Shown: positions 1 through 12,534 of the stretch, in pieces
Numbering within the stretch: position 1 is the stretch's first letter
Layout of the letters: every line of letters begins with the position of its first letter
Source of the DNA: Penelope pileata
Taxonomy: Eukaryota > Chordata > Aves > Galliformes > Cracidae
Assembly (NCBI GenBank): GCA_013396635.1
Contig: WBMW01001277.1
Span: forward strand, 62,001-126,000
Length of the DNA stretch: 64,000 nucleotides
Direction of reading: 5' to 3'
The notes under the pieces: generated by a model
What the model was told of the DNA's origin: nothing
The model's database searches: none
Seen by the model: the letters and a program-made list of their open reading frames with translations, nothing else
Made by a program: the position numbers and the translations under genes

Positions 1-1330
1 ACAAAACATCTGTTAATTGTACTGTAAGGAAAAAAATATTGAAAATATGTGCTACATATTCATAATTATTTGGAAACTTCAGTGTACTATACTGTTTTAT
101 AGTAAGACTTTTCTTAGTCCAGATATTCACTGTGTATATTGTTGTAGTCGCTACATTCTTAATTATTTTGACCATGAACAAAAGAATGGATTTAAGGTAG
201 AAGTCTGAGATGTTTTCTGAAAGTGTTCAGTTCTCATAAATATAATGGAAACACTTTCATTGACAACTTTGTAGTGATTTCTTTTTGCCTGGCATTTGCC
301 ATCCGGAAGAGACACCCAGAGACTGTGTCTCATGTGTAGGTGACTATCGTATTTTCCACATCTTATTAAGATGTTGTATGTTTAGTGCAGCCAGACTAAT
401 GGACATAGCAGCTCAATAGTGAATTCTGGTGTGTGTTGTTGTCTTTGGTACTTTATACTGTTTTTTAATCTACTCTTTCAGAGACGGGTTTGTATAGCCT
501 CTAGAGTGTTTATTCATCCAGTATAGCACTTCTGATCTTGCAAAGGTATCTTGTTAAGGAAAAGCAATAAACATCCATGAGATGGAAGGCAGACTAATTT
601 AGGGACTGTGTAAAATAAAAGTTGCACTGTATATTCCTGCTTTTATTTTATAATAGTCAGCATTCCAAAAGCATGATTTTTTGCCTCTTCAAAAATCTTA
701 ATCTATGAGAATTTCTTGTTTATACCATGAAGACAGGTGATACTTTTGCTATCAAATGAAATTTCATTCAGCTGATAAGTTTATACCTCTATCACTGCAA
801 GAATTTTCACTTCTGGCTGTTCTAGAATTACTCCAGTTTAGTTTGTAACCAGGTTGTTATTATATTATTTGAAAGGAATTTCACACATTTGGTATTTTTC
901 CTTTTTTTATTATTTTTTTGTTATTATTTTTTTATTGCAGAACATTTAAAAAGCAGTTGAAGATTTTCTTCTGTGGAAATACAGGGGAAAAAAGCTATAT
1001 CGGATTTTTTTTGACAAAGTTGGACTTGCTAATATAAGGAGAAATATTTGGGGATTTGGATGTACAAACTTCATTGAGAGATACTGACTGGTGGAAATGT
1101 CTGTTCTGATTGGATAAAAGCTTTTGATCTGTAGTTTCTAGGCTGTTTCTTAGACTGTACGTACACACACGCGGGTGTGTGAAGCAACATTTGTTTTCAC
1201 TGTATGTTTCATTAGATTATGTGAACCTAACACTTTTTATTGATTCTGTTTTACCTGAAGCTTATTTATATATCTTTTCTAAAGAGCGCTTTGCTCAAGT
1301 CAACCATCAGAAAACATAGTTTCTCAAAAA

Positions 1331-1377
1331 TAATTCTGTAAATAATCTATCTATATCTAATTCTGTAAATAATCTAT
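1331..1377. repeat. Short direct repeat, 20-bp unit twice
   Basis: A 20-base unit beginning TAATTCTGTAAATAAT occurs at 1331-1350 and again, identical, at 1358-1377 with a 7-base spacer. It is a local tandem-type duplication in intronic AT-rich DNA with no evident function. Confidence 0.8.
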
Positions 1378-1744
1378 AACGAAAAGATGGCATAGTTTGA
1401 AATATATTTCATTCCGTTTGACTTCTCAGAATGTTCTGTGGGTACTGCCTTCGTGGTCAGGCCAAGAAGTGGCAAGAATAGGAGTCCAGAGAAAGTTAAA
1501 ACTGTTTCTGTTCTCTATTAATACTTTTTTTTTTTAACCATTCAGAAATAATATATTAATAATGCTGACCTTGATTCTCCACTGTGATGTAGAGTTATAT
1601 TCTCAAAACACTAATACAACCTCTTATTATGTATAATGAATGTCCTCATCTCTCAAACTCAGTTGGATCTTGGAAATAATAACAATAATCTGGTTTTTGT
1701 ATCTTTTTCTTTGATCTTAAGTAACCCTAAAAAAAAAAAAAAAA

Positions 1745-1770
1745 NNNNNNNNNNNNNNNNNNNNNNNNNN
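1745..1770. other. Assembly gap, 26 N, in a poly-A run
   Basis: Twenty-six N are flanked on both sides by A runs. The gap probably reflects a homopolymer that could not be spanned; the true length is unknown. Confidence 0.95.
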
Positions 1771-1864
1771 AAAAAAAACAGCAATGAGAAAACATTATTT
1801 TATCTTTCCATACGGCTGTAGCCTTAGCCTTATGAATTAGCTTGAAGGATAAATTACAAGTGAT

Positions 1865-1931
1865 TCATTTTGACCTAATTTTTATTTTATCCTTTTCATT
1901 TTAACCTAATTTTTCATTTTAACCTAATTTT
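1865..1931. repeat. Imperfect tandem repeat, about 18-bp unit, three copies
   Basis: The unit TCATTTTRACCTAATTTT occurs at 1865, 1896 and 1914. The last two are exactly adjacent with an 18-base period; the first is separated from them by T-rich sequence. It looks like a simple slippage repeat. Confidence 0.75.
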
Positions 1932-2587
1932 TCTCCTTCAGAAGAGATCCATGCATAATGTTAAGCTCAGATTCTACCAGTGTTCTTCCCTGCTGCCCTT
2001 GAAATTATTTACATGTGTATCTTGATACCTTTGGGAAACTTAGGCACAAAAGTGTAGATCTCCATATATTCATGTAGTCACGGTGAAAGCTGTCTTACCT
2101 GATTTTAGACACCTGCAATGCTTATGTTAGTTGGGCATCTGGAGTCCCTTTAATTTATAAAAGAAAAATACAGCAAAATTTGTTTTTTATTGTAATCATC
2201 TAAGATGAGTCCATGTATCTCAACCTAGAAGTGAAAGCTGGTATTCAATGAAGAGAACCTGAGTGAGAGAATTATCAACTGAGTTGTAGACATATACAAA
2301 GCAGACATGTAAAGCTGGGTGAAGTAAATCTAATCCTATTTCTTCATTAGGACTACAGACCTGACATTCTTTTTGTAGATCTGTACTGGAATGCTTTACA
2401 CAAAGTATGTTGTGTGGTCACCAAAATACCTCTCTCTACAGTGTGTTGAAATGGGTTTAAGTGGCACTTCCTATAGATCCATTTTTGGTAAACTTTGATG
2501 CTAGATTTCTTAGTCTGTTGCACTGGGCTTCCATCTGTTAGTTCACTCAGAATGCACAGAAACATTAATTTCATGTTTTAATTACAG

Positions 2588-2735
2588 GATAGAGGAAGAA
2601 AAGAATATTTTATCAGAATTTGAAGAAGACTTGAACAAGTTGATTTTATGGTTAGAGGAAACAGAGAGCGTTACTGATATTCCCCTTGAACCAGGGAATG
2701 AAGACCAGTTAAGAGACTGTCTTGGCAAAGTAAAG
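2588..2735 (+). CDS. UTRN: Utrophin internal exon (dystrophin exon 46 equivalent)
   Basis: Utrophin is the autosomal paralogue of dystrophin. It links cortical F-actin to the dystroglycan complex at the membrane, notably at neuromuscular junctions. This exon follows the acceptor TTAATTACAG and ends before GTATTC. It is 148 bases, the length I recall for dystrophin exon 46. It opens with one base of a split codon (phase 2 intron upstream) and then reads 49 codons beginning IEEEKNILSEFEEDLNKLIL. This is helix A of a spectrin repeat, with the conserved tryptophan in the WLEE motif, followed by the linker IPLEPGNEDQL. Those residues match utrophin rather than dystrophin, whose equivalent segment reads differently around DLNEFVLWLEE. 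The reading frame stays open and joins in phase with the exon at 4616. Confidence 0.95.
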
Positions 2736-3547
2736 GTATTCTGAGCTTTATTCTTTCTGTTATTTTTTGATTTATCAATTTTACATTGAAGAAAATTAAA
2801 CGCTATTTTCAGTTTGAAAGCTCAGGTAGAAATATATACTAATCATAACAAAGTCAGAGAAGTAATGGAAAAAGTAGTGAAAGGAAAATTCCTATCCTGT
2901 CACTAAATAATTAATCACTATCTTTTTTATCCTCAATTCTTAGTTGAAGTTTCTGGTACTTGAACATGACAATTTCATCTGTATAACACTTATCTATAGG
3001 TATCTTTAAACCTGTTGTGAATTCTCACTTATGAAATGATATTCAGTATTTCAAGAGTATCTAGAATATCATACATCATTATAAATATCCACTGCTTAAA
3101 GTAGCACTGCAGCATTTTCTAGAGCAAACTTCAAAGTGGCTTTTTAAATACTTTTTCTTTTAAAAATAAAAAAAAAATCAGAATAATAAATGTTTGGTTT
3201 TAGGCCAGAATAATTTAATGAAGATGTTGGAGGTTTTAGACTGTGATACTAGTCGTGAATATAGGCAATAGGAATTGCTCTGTTTAGTTTTGAAACATTT
3301 CCAATATAATGTGTTTAAGAATTTGTTCATTAATAAGTTAACCCTTAGCTGGAAAATGCATAATACATATAGAATACATATCTAAAAGGTTTCCAGTCCT
3401 TTTGAAGATAAGGACTAGTTATCCTTTATGCCAATCCAAGCTGAACAAATTCAGCAAGTGGTGGAATACAGCATTAAAGAATCTGAAAAGAAATGGTTTG
3501 ACTTTCTGTTATACTTCTTTTTAACAAAAACTTAAAAAAAAAAAAAN

Positions 3548-3587
<40 letters not shown>

Positions 3588-4615
3588 AAGCTTCAGTAAA
3601 AATCTTCGAGTTCCTTTCTCAATAAACCAAAAATAGTAGTGCATAGTTTTGGAGGAAGTGAAGGCTTAATCACATGCTAAGCTTATGCCTCTTACAGCTA
3701 AGAGTAAGATATCAGTGAGCTAGACAGATAATTTGTGAGGCCTTGCCTCCATTGTCAAGAATATCAGAATGAAGGCAAAGAAAAAATTTTATGGGATGTT
3801 AAGCACATCTTATCATTTGCAGATAGGATTACAAGTTTAAAATTTAAACTGATATTTTAGACCCATGAAGTTCCCACTCCTTATCTATATACAAATATTT
3901 CCCAGTTGTATCATTCCTAAAAGATAAACAGTCTAAAATTAATGGTACTAGCATCTTTAATTTGTAGCTCGTTTTTACATTTCATCTTTTTCTTTTGGAA
4001 GTACACAAGAGAATATATCCTAATGCAACAAACAATAATGCATCAGCTTGCCCTGTGGATCATTTAATACTGCTAGATTGTGTTATTAACAATAATTTTT
4101 AAAAAATGAATAAATTTATCATTTAGCTATGTTATCCTTGTTTGATATGTAAAGTTACTTCAACAATATAATCTTGCAATAAATGCATACTTGATGGAGA
4201 AGTAGTGACCACATCATTTAGATGATGCCTTTCTTCCTTTGGCTTTACTTTGTGTTTCTATGGGCATATACGCTCTCCAAACTGCTTTTCTTTTTTTCTT
4301 TTACCACATTAAAAAATAATTACAATCTGGATACATGAGCTATTACTGAGTGTCAAGAAGTGGGAATTTGTCATGCAACTGTGATTAATACCCTGAAAAT
4401 CCCCTTATTTGGTCTTTTAGACTCTCTTTAGACTTGATTCACTAATACATTCTCTTTTGGGGGGAATTTTGGCCTTCTATATTCAGAATGCTATGGCTAT
4501 TTTGTCTTGCATTGAGTTTATTCCTTCAGCTGATAGACAAATCGATAAGGGTGAAGATAAGAGAGCTGAAAATTCTACCACAGTTCATCTTAACTGCTGT
4601 ATTTGTCTGTTCCAG
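2736..4615 (+). other. UTRN: UTRN intron (1.9 kb)
   Basis: This short intron runs from the donor GTATTC to the acceptor CTGTTCCAG. It is AT-rich, with a long A-rich run at about 3531-3585 interrupted by an N at 3547. No interspersed repeat or other gene is recognisable. Confidence 0.9.
3531..3585. repeat. A-rich homopolymer tract with single N
   Basis: A nearly pure A run, broken by NTTTT at 3547, spans about 55 bases. The N lies where the homopolymer would be hard to assemble. No adjacent retroelement body is visible, so I do not call it a retrotransposon tail. Confidence 0.8.
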
Positions 4616-4765
4616 TTAAGAGTTGAAGAGCTGCCGCCACACAAGGGAATACTGAAACGATTAAATGAAACTGGAGGAACAGCACTTGGAAGTGCATCAC
4701 TGAACCCAGAAAGAAAACATAAGCTTGAGAGTACACTGAAGGAGGCTAGCCGTCGCTTGTTAAAG
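4616..4765 (+). CDS. UTRN: Utrophin internal exon (dystrophin exon 47 equivalent)
   Basis: This exon encodes the middle and third helix of the spectrin repeat begun in the previous exon. It is bounded by TTCCAG and GTTAGA. At 150 bases it encodes exactly 50 codons in phase 0, the same length I recall for dystrophin exon 47. The translation starts LRVEELPPHKGILKRLNETG and ends in EASRRLLK. The KGILKRLNETGG block is shared by utrophin and dystrophin; the following SASLNPERKHKLESTL is utrophin-like. Dystrophin has a helix-C tryptophan (QWIKVS) where this protein has leucine (RLLKVS across the exon junction), so the usual repeat tryptophan is missing. An upstream open frame from 4457 runs into the exon through intron sequence and is not a real start. 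Confidence 0.95.
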
Positions 4766-7700
4766 GTTAGACATATTAGTGATATAACTGTGGGATAAAA
4801 TTTTAATCTGCAACAAATATTTGCTTTATATGTTTTCTAGTATGTATTATTTTTCTCTGGATGAACCTGCAGATACGTTTGTACACATAATGAACCTGCA
4901 AAAGGCAAATGTGTGCAATACACTGCTGTGAGAAATAATAACAACATGAGACTATGAGTGCCTGAAGTGATGATGTTGCATCCAAATTAACTCCCTAAAT
5001 TACAGGTCTGCTGCTTAAGAGGAGAGTGCAAAGCATCACTTTTGTAGCGTGGTTGTTTTAAGGATACAGCAAATATTCAAGCTTTTCTGACTCAGGTGTG
5101 TGAGGCAATAGCGAACAGCTGATTGCTTTTCTAGAAACATTTCCAATGTTCTCCTCTCCCAAACTCCAAGGTGGAAGCTGAAACTACTGATTCATGTTCT
5201 ACCATGCCTCTAACCATGAGCACTGTGTTCATTTTTAGCAAAATTCCATTCATTTTTCTTTTGGGATCTCCATACCCATGAAGAAAAGTAAGGCAGGATT
5301 TTGTTGTACTTCATTGTTGAAATAGCATGTTTTTGCATTGGAAACTGTTGATGATAAATAGCAGATCTGGTAAAGAGTGTTCTCCATAAAGACCTTGTTT
5401 AGCAGAAATGATAGAAAACACTATCCAAAGGACCACCACCCAAGGTATGGATCACTCTGATCAGAACTGAAGGACTTTTCCACAGACTGGTGGCACAGTC
5501 ACCAGGATGCTGAGGGAGGGGGAAAAAAAAAAAAAAAAAAAGTTGTAACTATGTTTAGCTCTGGGAAGAAAAGGCAGATCTTTTTCTGAGTGTCTTATTG
5601 AAAAGACAAGCTAGAGTCTGTGGTCAAGAATACTACATCCAACTGTGTTCACAGAATTGATATTTCAAGTACAGTCTTGGTAAATAAACAGGAATTCATC
5701 TGATGTGGATCTCTCATTAGTTTATTCTCCTTAACAGTAATAGTCTGGCAAGTTCTAGAATGTTAGCTAATGGCTCAAGCAAAAATGGATGATAAATATT
5801 GATCACATTCACAAAATTGGAGCTGGGCACATAAATCACTATTTAGGCTCTTGGACAGAAGCATCTCTTTCTCTACAGAACAACTTTCTGAAATCAATGC
5901 ATATAAAAGAATTCAGAAAACTTTGAGATCAAATTAATGCTATTTTCTAGCTGATGTAAGGGTAAATGTAGCTGAATTTAGGCACCATGATTTGAATAGC
6001 TCTGCTGTGGTATTAAAAAATCATTAGCTTTCAGGCAAAAATGTGTTGGCTTTTATTGTTGTTTTTTAGTAAAATGGCACAAACACATTCTAACAAAAAC
6101 TATAATTTGTCTCTGAATGAAAGCTTTTACTGATTAGTCATATATCAAAAAAACTGTATTTTCACTTCCTGCTTGCTAATACAGAAATGTTCCAAGTTAC
6201 TTGTTATAGGCAGAGCAACCCAAATAACTATGAATATTGTGGGTTTGGGATGAAATATGGGGGGACAGAGCTACTGTTTAGTGAAGCATTCCCGTTAAAA
6301 GTTGCTGCAGACCTAAGTAATGTTTCTGGCAAGACTTTAGACTTGGAATTTACCGCCTGAAAACTTCCATTTACTGCTAAAAGAAGCTCAACCTAGAAAA
6401 TTAAACTTTCGCTTGTGATTATTACTGAAGTGCACTACTTCAATTTCAGTTATCTACATATGGAGATGTATGAAACTGAAAAGTTATCACTCTCCCATAG
6501 TTGCTGAATGTAAAGAATGTGGAAAATGCTTTTTATTTTTTAATGATCAGAAACTGAGTTAGAAAATTACAAGACTCAAATCCTTCCATGTTAAGTGAGA
6601 ATTTCAAATGTTTCTCTGAAGTCATTCTATTTCTCAGATGATCTTGAACGGTCAAGGTGAAAAAAAAAAAACCTAATTCTTTTTGGTTTTCTGACTTTTC
6701 CTAAGATGTATGAAATATAAACATTTTCCCCTTTCTTCTCCTTTTCTTCATTCTTTTGGAAACTGAAAGGGAAAAAAAAAAAATTTTTTTCTCTTACCTA
6801 GCACTCACAGCTGGTGTAGGAAAACTTTTTTTTTTTTTTTTTTTAAATATTGGAGATGTACAATTAAAAAGATTAGTTTTTATGTTGCTGAAGGAATTAA
6901 TTTTGTTACTTTCATCTATGAAACTCTAGGGTCTGTAGCAAAATTAGATATCATGGAAAGTCTGCAGTCCTGACAGAGGAACATACACTGTCTTCCTTTT
7001 ATTACAGAATTGCAGGCACACAAAAAAACCCCAAACTAATCCACACGGATTTTACTACGAGCTAAATCTCACTTTCACATTAAGCAATCTCCAGTAGGTC
7101 ACTGGAGGATGGTTCTATAGCCAGTTGTTTTGATGAGGATATAATTTTTCTGTTCCTCAAAGCACAATTGACAACCCTCATCAGCACATCTCTGGGGCTT
7201 TTCTGTCCCTCCATCCCCAGCAAAGAGTGTATCTTATGCTTTAATCCTTTCGTTTCCAGCTATTTGTTTTGTTTTCCAGCATCTCTGCTAGAAAGAAACA
7301 TGTAACAATGTGCTGATTCTGATTATCATCTTGCAGGATGATACTTCAAAATTCAAAATGTTCAAAATACAAAATGTATATGGCATTACATAAGAAAAGT
7401 AAGGCAGGTTTTTATCTGATATATGCTAAAGTAATAATCTGTTTACTTTAGAGAAGCTGTGATAATTGAAAATAACTAGTAGAATATGTAGCCAAATATC
7501 TCCTGGGACTATGACAAACTTTTGTTCTGCCTCAATCTGCCAAACAGTGGAAAGAGTGGCAACATTGTGAGTCTTAACCTTCAAGGTGACATATTTGAAA
7601 TAAGTCATGTTCAAACCTTTTTTACAGTCACAAAAACTGTTGCCCTACAGCAGTGGAAATAAGCTGAAAAAAGAAATTGAGTATGAAAGGAATTGCAGTC

Positions 7701-9842
7701 ACATAAAAGAAGTTTTTTTCCTTTTGATTCAGTATTGTCTTTGCTTTTAGGTGTTTATATCATGTGCTGATGACCTTGAGAATAGATACATGAAGAATTT
7801 TTCTTCTGTTATATAGTAATAAATTTTAAATGACATTTCCTTTGACACCTTTATTGAATAGTGATTCTAATAGGCTGCTACCTCAAACATAGTTTAAGCT
7901 GAGAATGAAGATTAAAGCATGCACTTAAAACCATGACTTTTAAATGCTAGCCTGGTTTTACTTATTATGCCCTTTCCAAAGTGAATATTTCTTGTAAAAA
8001 TGAAAATAACACTAAGTCTTAATAATATGAAAAATGAAGTGTTTTATAACCATTTTTATATCTTCACATCAAGAATTTTCATTTATTTTCAAAGCTCGAA
8101 GTGTCTTCTGCTGTGAAAGCCAAGTAAGCTAACCACCTAGGGCTTTAAAGCATACAAAAGGAGTACTAGGCACTGAAGTTTGTGATGAATTCAGTTCTTG
8201 TCATATACCACCTGCCAGGGTATATAACAGATCTGTAATGGGTTTCTTACGTTTTAGTGTGCAGTAAATGGATTGATAGATTAGGTCTGAGACCAGTGAA
8301 CCATGGAATCAGAGGTTTGCTGGAAGGAGTTTATTACTCTTTAATAATATTCTTGGTCTGGTGTCAGCCAAGAGGGATGAGCTAGATTATCTGAAAGTAA
8401 GCTGGATGCCAAAATCAGCATTCTCCTCATTTATCCACCTTAGTCTTCACAACATCTACTGTATGTATTATGAAGGTTATTAAAAGTGCCTGATGGAGAC
8501 ATTTTGTTTTGCTGCCTTTTAATTTGTCTACTAGTATTAGAACTAATTACTAGACACTGAAGAGACCATTTCACTGTTTACTGCCACTGCAAATCAATTT
8601 GTTGTGCTATATAGACAAAAAAATTTGGAGTGGAGTGACACGGCTATAATTCGTGAACATTTTCTGTACCACTAGGAAAAGTATAGGTCTTCTTAGCTTG
8701 GTCGATCAAGTGTAGAGAAAAACAGATGGGCCTAGAAAGTGCAGAAAGACAAAGTCATAACAAGGTTAGAGTTCATGAAATGTAGCTCGCCTTGAGTAGT
8801 AATTATTCATGGATTACCTGTGATATCAAATTTTCAGAATGTTAATGCAACTTAGTTTAATTTTGCAGTTGAAGTAGTGCAATTGCTATTATTATTTGTG
8901 GGATGGACAAGAAAGCATGTTGGGAAATGAATGCTATGGCTTGAATTCTGTGCTTTTGATTTGAAATTAGAATAGTATAGTTAGCAGTTTGGGATCAAAA
9001 GGTTGATCTTTTCCTGAATTTCTTATTGGTTATAAGTGACCTGATTATCTTACATCTAACAAAGTGTTATGCTATGCTAAATTATCTACCACAATTTCTC
9101 ATATATTGTTAGTTAGTTATAGTCTACATTCGTCTTATTAGCAATACTGATAAACGGTATTAAATGTGACAAAATGAAGTTATGCATCTTTCTGTTTGAT
9201 TGAACAAACATGACAGTGTCACAGACTAATTATATACAGGCTTCATTCCTTTACATTTTTTGTTTCTAGCAGCTATTACTAATTAAAATTTTGAAAGCAA
9301 ATTTACATAGCACAACACAGAAGTAAAACAATGTGATGACTTTTAAAAAAAAATATTTGGGACCAAATTATATTAAAATTTGTATGTGTTTCAGTGCTGT
9401 TGGATAACATTTGAAACAGATTATTTTCATGGAGATTTTGTTATTCTAAGGCTTTATTTGAACTTCAGTTGACCATTGCTTTTTGTCTAACTAGAAAATG
9501 TGAACATGTAGATTATAAACAAGGGTGTACTGGTACGTTCCTACTGGTAATAGGAAAATATACGGTATGTAGATGATACATCTATACTTTCTACATCTAC
9601 TTTCTACATGACAGGATTGTTTAACTAAATCTTACTAAATAACAAAACCATGAAATTATATTCCAGTAACTCAAGTAGGATAGGATTACATGTAAAATAG
9701 AGTTACACTCAATCTTTCTTTTTAGTATCTGTGACTTTCATTTGCTCCAACTTCTACTCCTTATGGTTGCATTTCCTGGGGGAGAAAAGATCGCCCCCTC
9801 ACTGCAAAGACAACTAAAGACTCCTACTGCTCAGATATACTT

Positions 9843-10140
9843 AGAATCACAGAATATCCCAGGATGGAAGGTATCCACAAGGATCATCAAGTCTAACTTC
9901 TGACTCCACACAGGACCACCTAAAATTCAAACCTTATGTATGAATGCATTGTCCAAATGTTTCTTGAACTCCGGCAACTTGGAGCCATGGCTACTGCCCT
10001 GGGGAGCCTGGTCCAGGGCCTAGCCACCCACTCACTGAAGAACCTGATCCTCAGCCTGATGTAGCTCCTTGTTGTTCCCTCGAGTCTTGTCACTGTCACC
10101 TGAATTATCAGTGTCTGCCCCTTGTTCTTGAGGCTATGCT
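9843..10140 (-). mobile_element. CR1 LINE 3' fragment, diverged
   Basis: The left edge carries the CR1 3' tail in reverse (AGAATCACAGAATATCCCAGG). It is followed by the reverse complement of the 3' UTR and C-terminal ORF2 region, for example CTTGAACTCCGGCAACTTGG and the block ending TCTGCCCCTTGTTC. The copy is 5' truncated and diverged, so it looks like an older subfamily. The inner edge is uncertain by some tens of bases. Confidence 0.8.
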
Positions 10141-11592
10141 TCCTGTTCCAGTTTCCTGGGGAGCAGAGTCTCGTTTGTTCCAAGTGCCTGCTCTAGTAAT
10201 GTTTCTGTCTGAGACAACAAAAATTTTATTTCCTAGTGAATCTTTGAATTTCTGAGAGGAAAATGAAAAGATCTTTGGGTTCAAAGTCTGTAATGTTGGT
10301 AACTTTATGGCAGAACTGTTGTTCATACATCATGATGTAGGACCATGTTCCTACAGGATGATGTTAGGTTTTAAAGACCTATCTCTTCTGTGTGTGGGAC
10401 TCCATAACATTTTACATGTCACTTTTTCGAGCTCATTATTCAAATGCGAAAATCACTGAAGTCCTTATACCAGTAAGTAAGTTGAATAATCACAAAGAGT
10501 AAATAGGGGGAGAATTAAGGAAGCCATCCTGCTGAGGACTAAACATTCTTTTTCTTACTAAACTCCGCCTTTTTCTGAGGTAGGAAAGATGTATTCAAAA
10601 GCTCAATTTGTTTTATATGTGTTGTGGAACACTAAGAAAATCTGATCTGATATTTACTGATATTTTTTTCTGGTTTCTGCTATGATGGAACTAAGTTGGT
10701 TAGCTACCAAAATAAAGTTCTCTTACAGATCGTAAAATGAAGTAAACAAGAAAGTAAGCACTAAAGCATTTTTAGTCTAATAAGAATGTCAATGTTATTC
10801 CCAACTTTCAAGCAGGTAAAAAAACCACATTTTCTTTCCAATTCATTTTGGATACTTATACTGCAGGTTTTCTGTCTGTATTGATTTAAAACTATTGAAC
10901 TTCTTAGCTATTTTGAAAACAATGGATTGCACATGTTAGAAGTTAGACCACATTAGGAATTGGAGCCTACAGCCTACTTACATGAGCAATTTTCAGTTAT
11001 TTTTGTAGCTTCAGTAATTAGGTTTTCTTCCACTTTACATGCTGTACTGTAACTCATCCTGATAACTGTTGTTAAAAGAACTGGAGACATACGGAAATGT
11101 AGGAGACATCTACTTCTTTTTCCTCATTTTTAGTTAGTTGAAGTAGTTTATAAGGTGCATTACAATAGCTTTGTAAGCCTTCACAATCAATAAGTGGCAT
11201 TCACTATAGACAGGAAAGAATCAAAAGTTTTAACACAGTCTGAGAGGTTTTGTTATTTAAAATTTATAAGATAAGGGATGCTAGCAGATCAGGATTAGAA
11301 CAACGCATATCCCTTCTAGTCTGATTTAAGATTACAATTTAGATGCATTGGTTTTTAAGTTTAGAAAATTAGTGCTAATCTTATTCCATATTTGAAAAGA
11401 GCTTGAATCTCTCTATAGGCCTGTGCTGCTTTTGTTTTTGACCCCAAAGAAAATATAATTGAGATTCAAATGAGGTAAACATTGCTGTAGTATGATATGA
11501 TAGTCATAGTGTTTGCTTTTTCTAGCAAATGTTTTACAAGGACTTCATATTACAACCTTAAAAAAACAAAAGAGTGATTTGATTTTTGTTTT

Positions 11593-11620
11593 ACAAACGT
11601 AAGTACAAACGTAAGTACAA
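11593..11620. repeat. 12-bp tandem duplication
   Basis: The unit ACAAACGTAAGT occurs twice head to tail (11593-11604 and 11605-11616), followed by a partial third ACAA. It is a simple local duplication. Confidence 0.85.
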
Positions 11621-12534
11621 CATAGTTATTCTTTGGAATTTATAAGACCAAAATCAAAATCACGTGTGTAGTTCTTGAGAAAAGAAATAATTGAGAAATC
11701 CCTCCCATACAAAACAAAGCACTCTGAAAAAAATAGATGCAATGGCACAACATCAGGAAAAGGAAGTTTGTAGTGCTATAAATCCCTGATAGATGGTATA
11801 TTTGGGTATGGTACTTTACAGAAACCATTTTTATCTTGCCACTTCCTGCAGTCGAGAAATGCCAGGGAAGTTGCTTAATTTTCCAGCTGCTCTGTTTTCC
11901 TACGTGCAATCTCCTATCTCATAGGAACATTGTAAAAATAAGGTTTGAAGGTTTAAAACATTGTAAAAGTGGTTAGTCACAATGTGATATTTCTGGAGTC
12001 CTGCAGCGAAATATATGATTGCTCTCTTTATTAATAACATCATCAATTTTCTTTCTCTTGCTAAATATTAATAAATATTCTCCTCCTGCTGTATGATGTT
12101 TACTCTCATTTGAAAAGTACTCAACTTTTCTGTTCACTGCATGTTTCTCACAAATTAAAAGTTGTCACTTTCCTCAGAGTTCTAAAGGAGATTTTTCTTG
12201 AAAAACAGCCAGTAATGAAAATAAATTCATTGTTAGTTGTATTTTGTCAGTCATATCAGCTCAGTACTTGATAGGTAGGATCCCTCACTAGAATTAGAAT
12301 ATCAACATATTTTTCTTTTTCTGCTATTTTTAATAGAATCCATTCTTTGTTGATAGGAAATGCTATAAATTATCACTTGTAGACAAAATTCAGTCCCATT
12401 GAAATTTATCTACAAAATCCAAAGATAATGTAAGAGATATCCTTGTTTATTTTTTATGAAAATAGTATAGTTTATCTATACATTAATTATCTAACATACT
12501 TCTCATATACCAGAAATTGGTGTTTCATATTTAG

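Larger units (their letters stand above)
1..2587 (+). other. UTRN: UTRN intron, 3' part (upstream of first exon in window)
   Basis: This is AT-rich intronic sequence ending in the acceptor that precedes the exon at 2588. I see no exon equivalent to dystrophin exon 45 here, so the previous exon lies outside the window. No CR1, LTR or transposon is recognisable. It contains two short direct-repeat patches (1331-1377 and 1865-1931), an A-rich run with a 26-base N gap at 1745-1770, and short open frames typical of chance. Confidence 0.85.

Noticed and set aside
4457..4615. ATG-initiated frame running into the exon at 4616
   Set aside because: The codons before 4616 are intronic. A clear acceptor at 4614-4615 and the 150-base exon length fix the true boundary.
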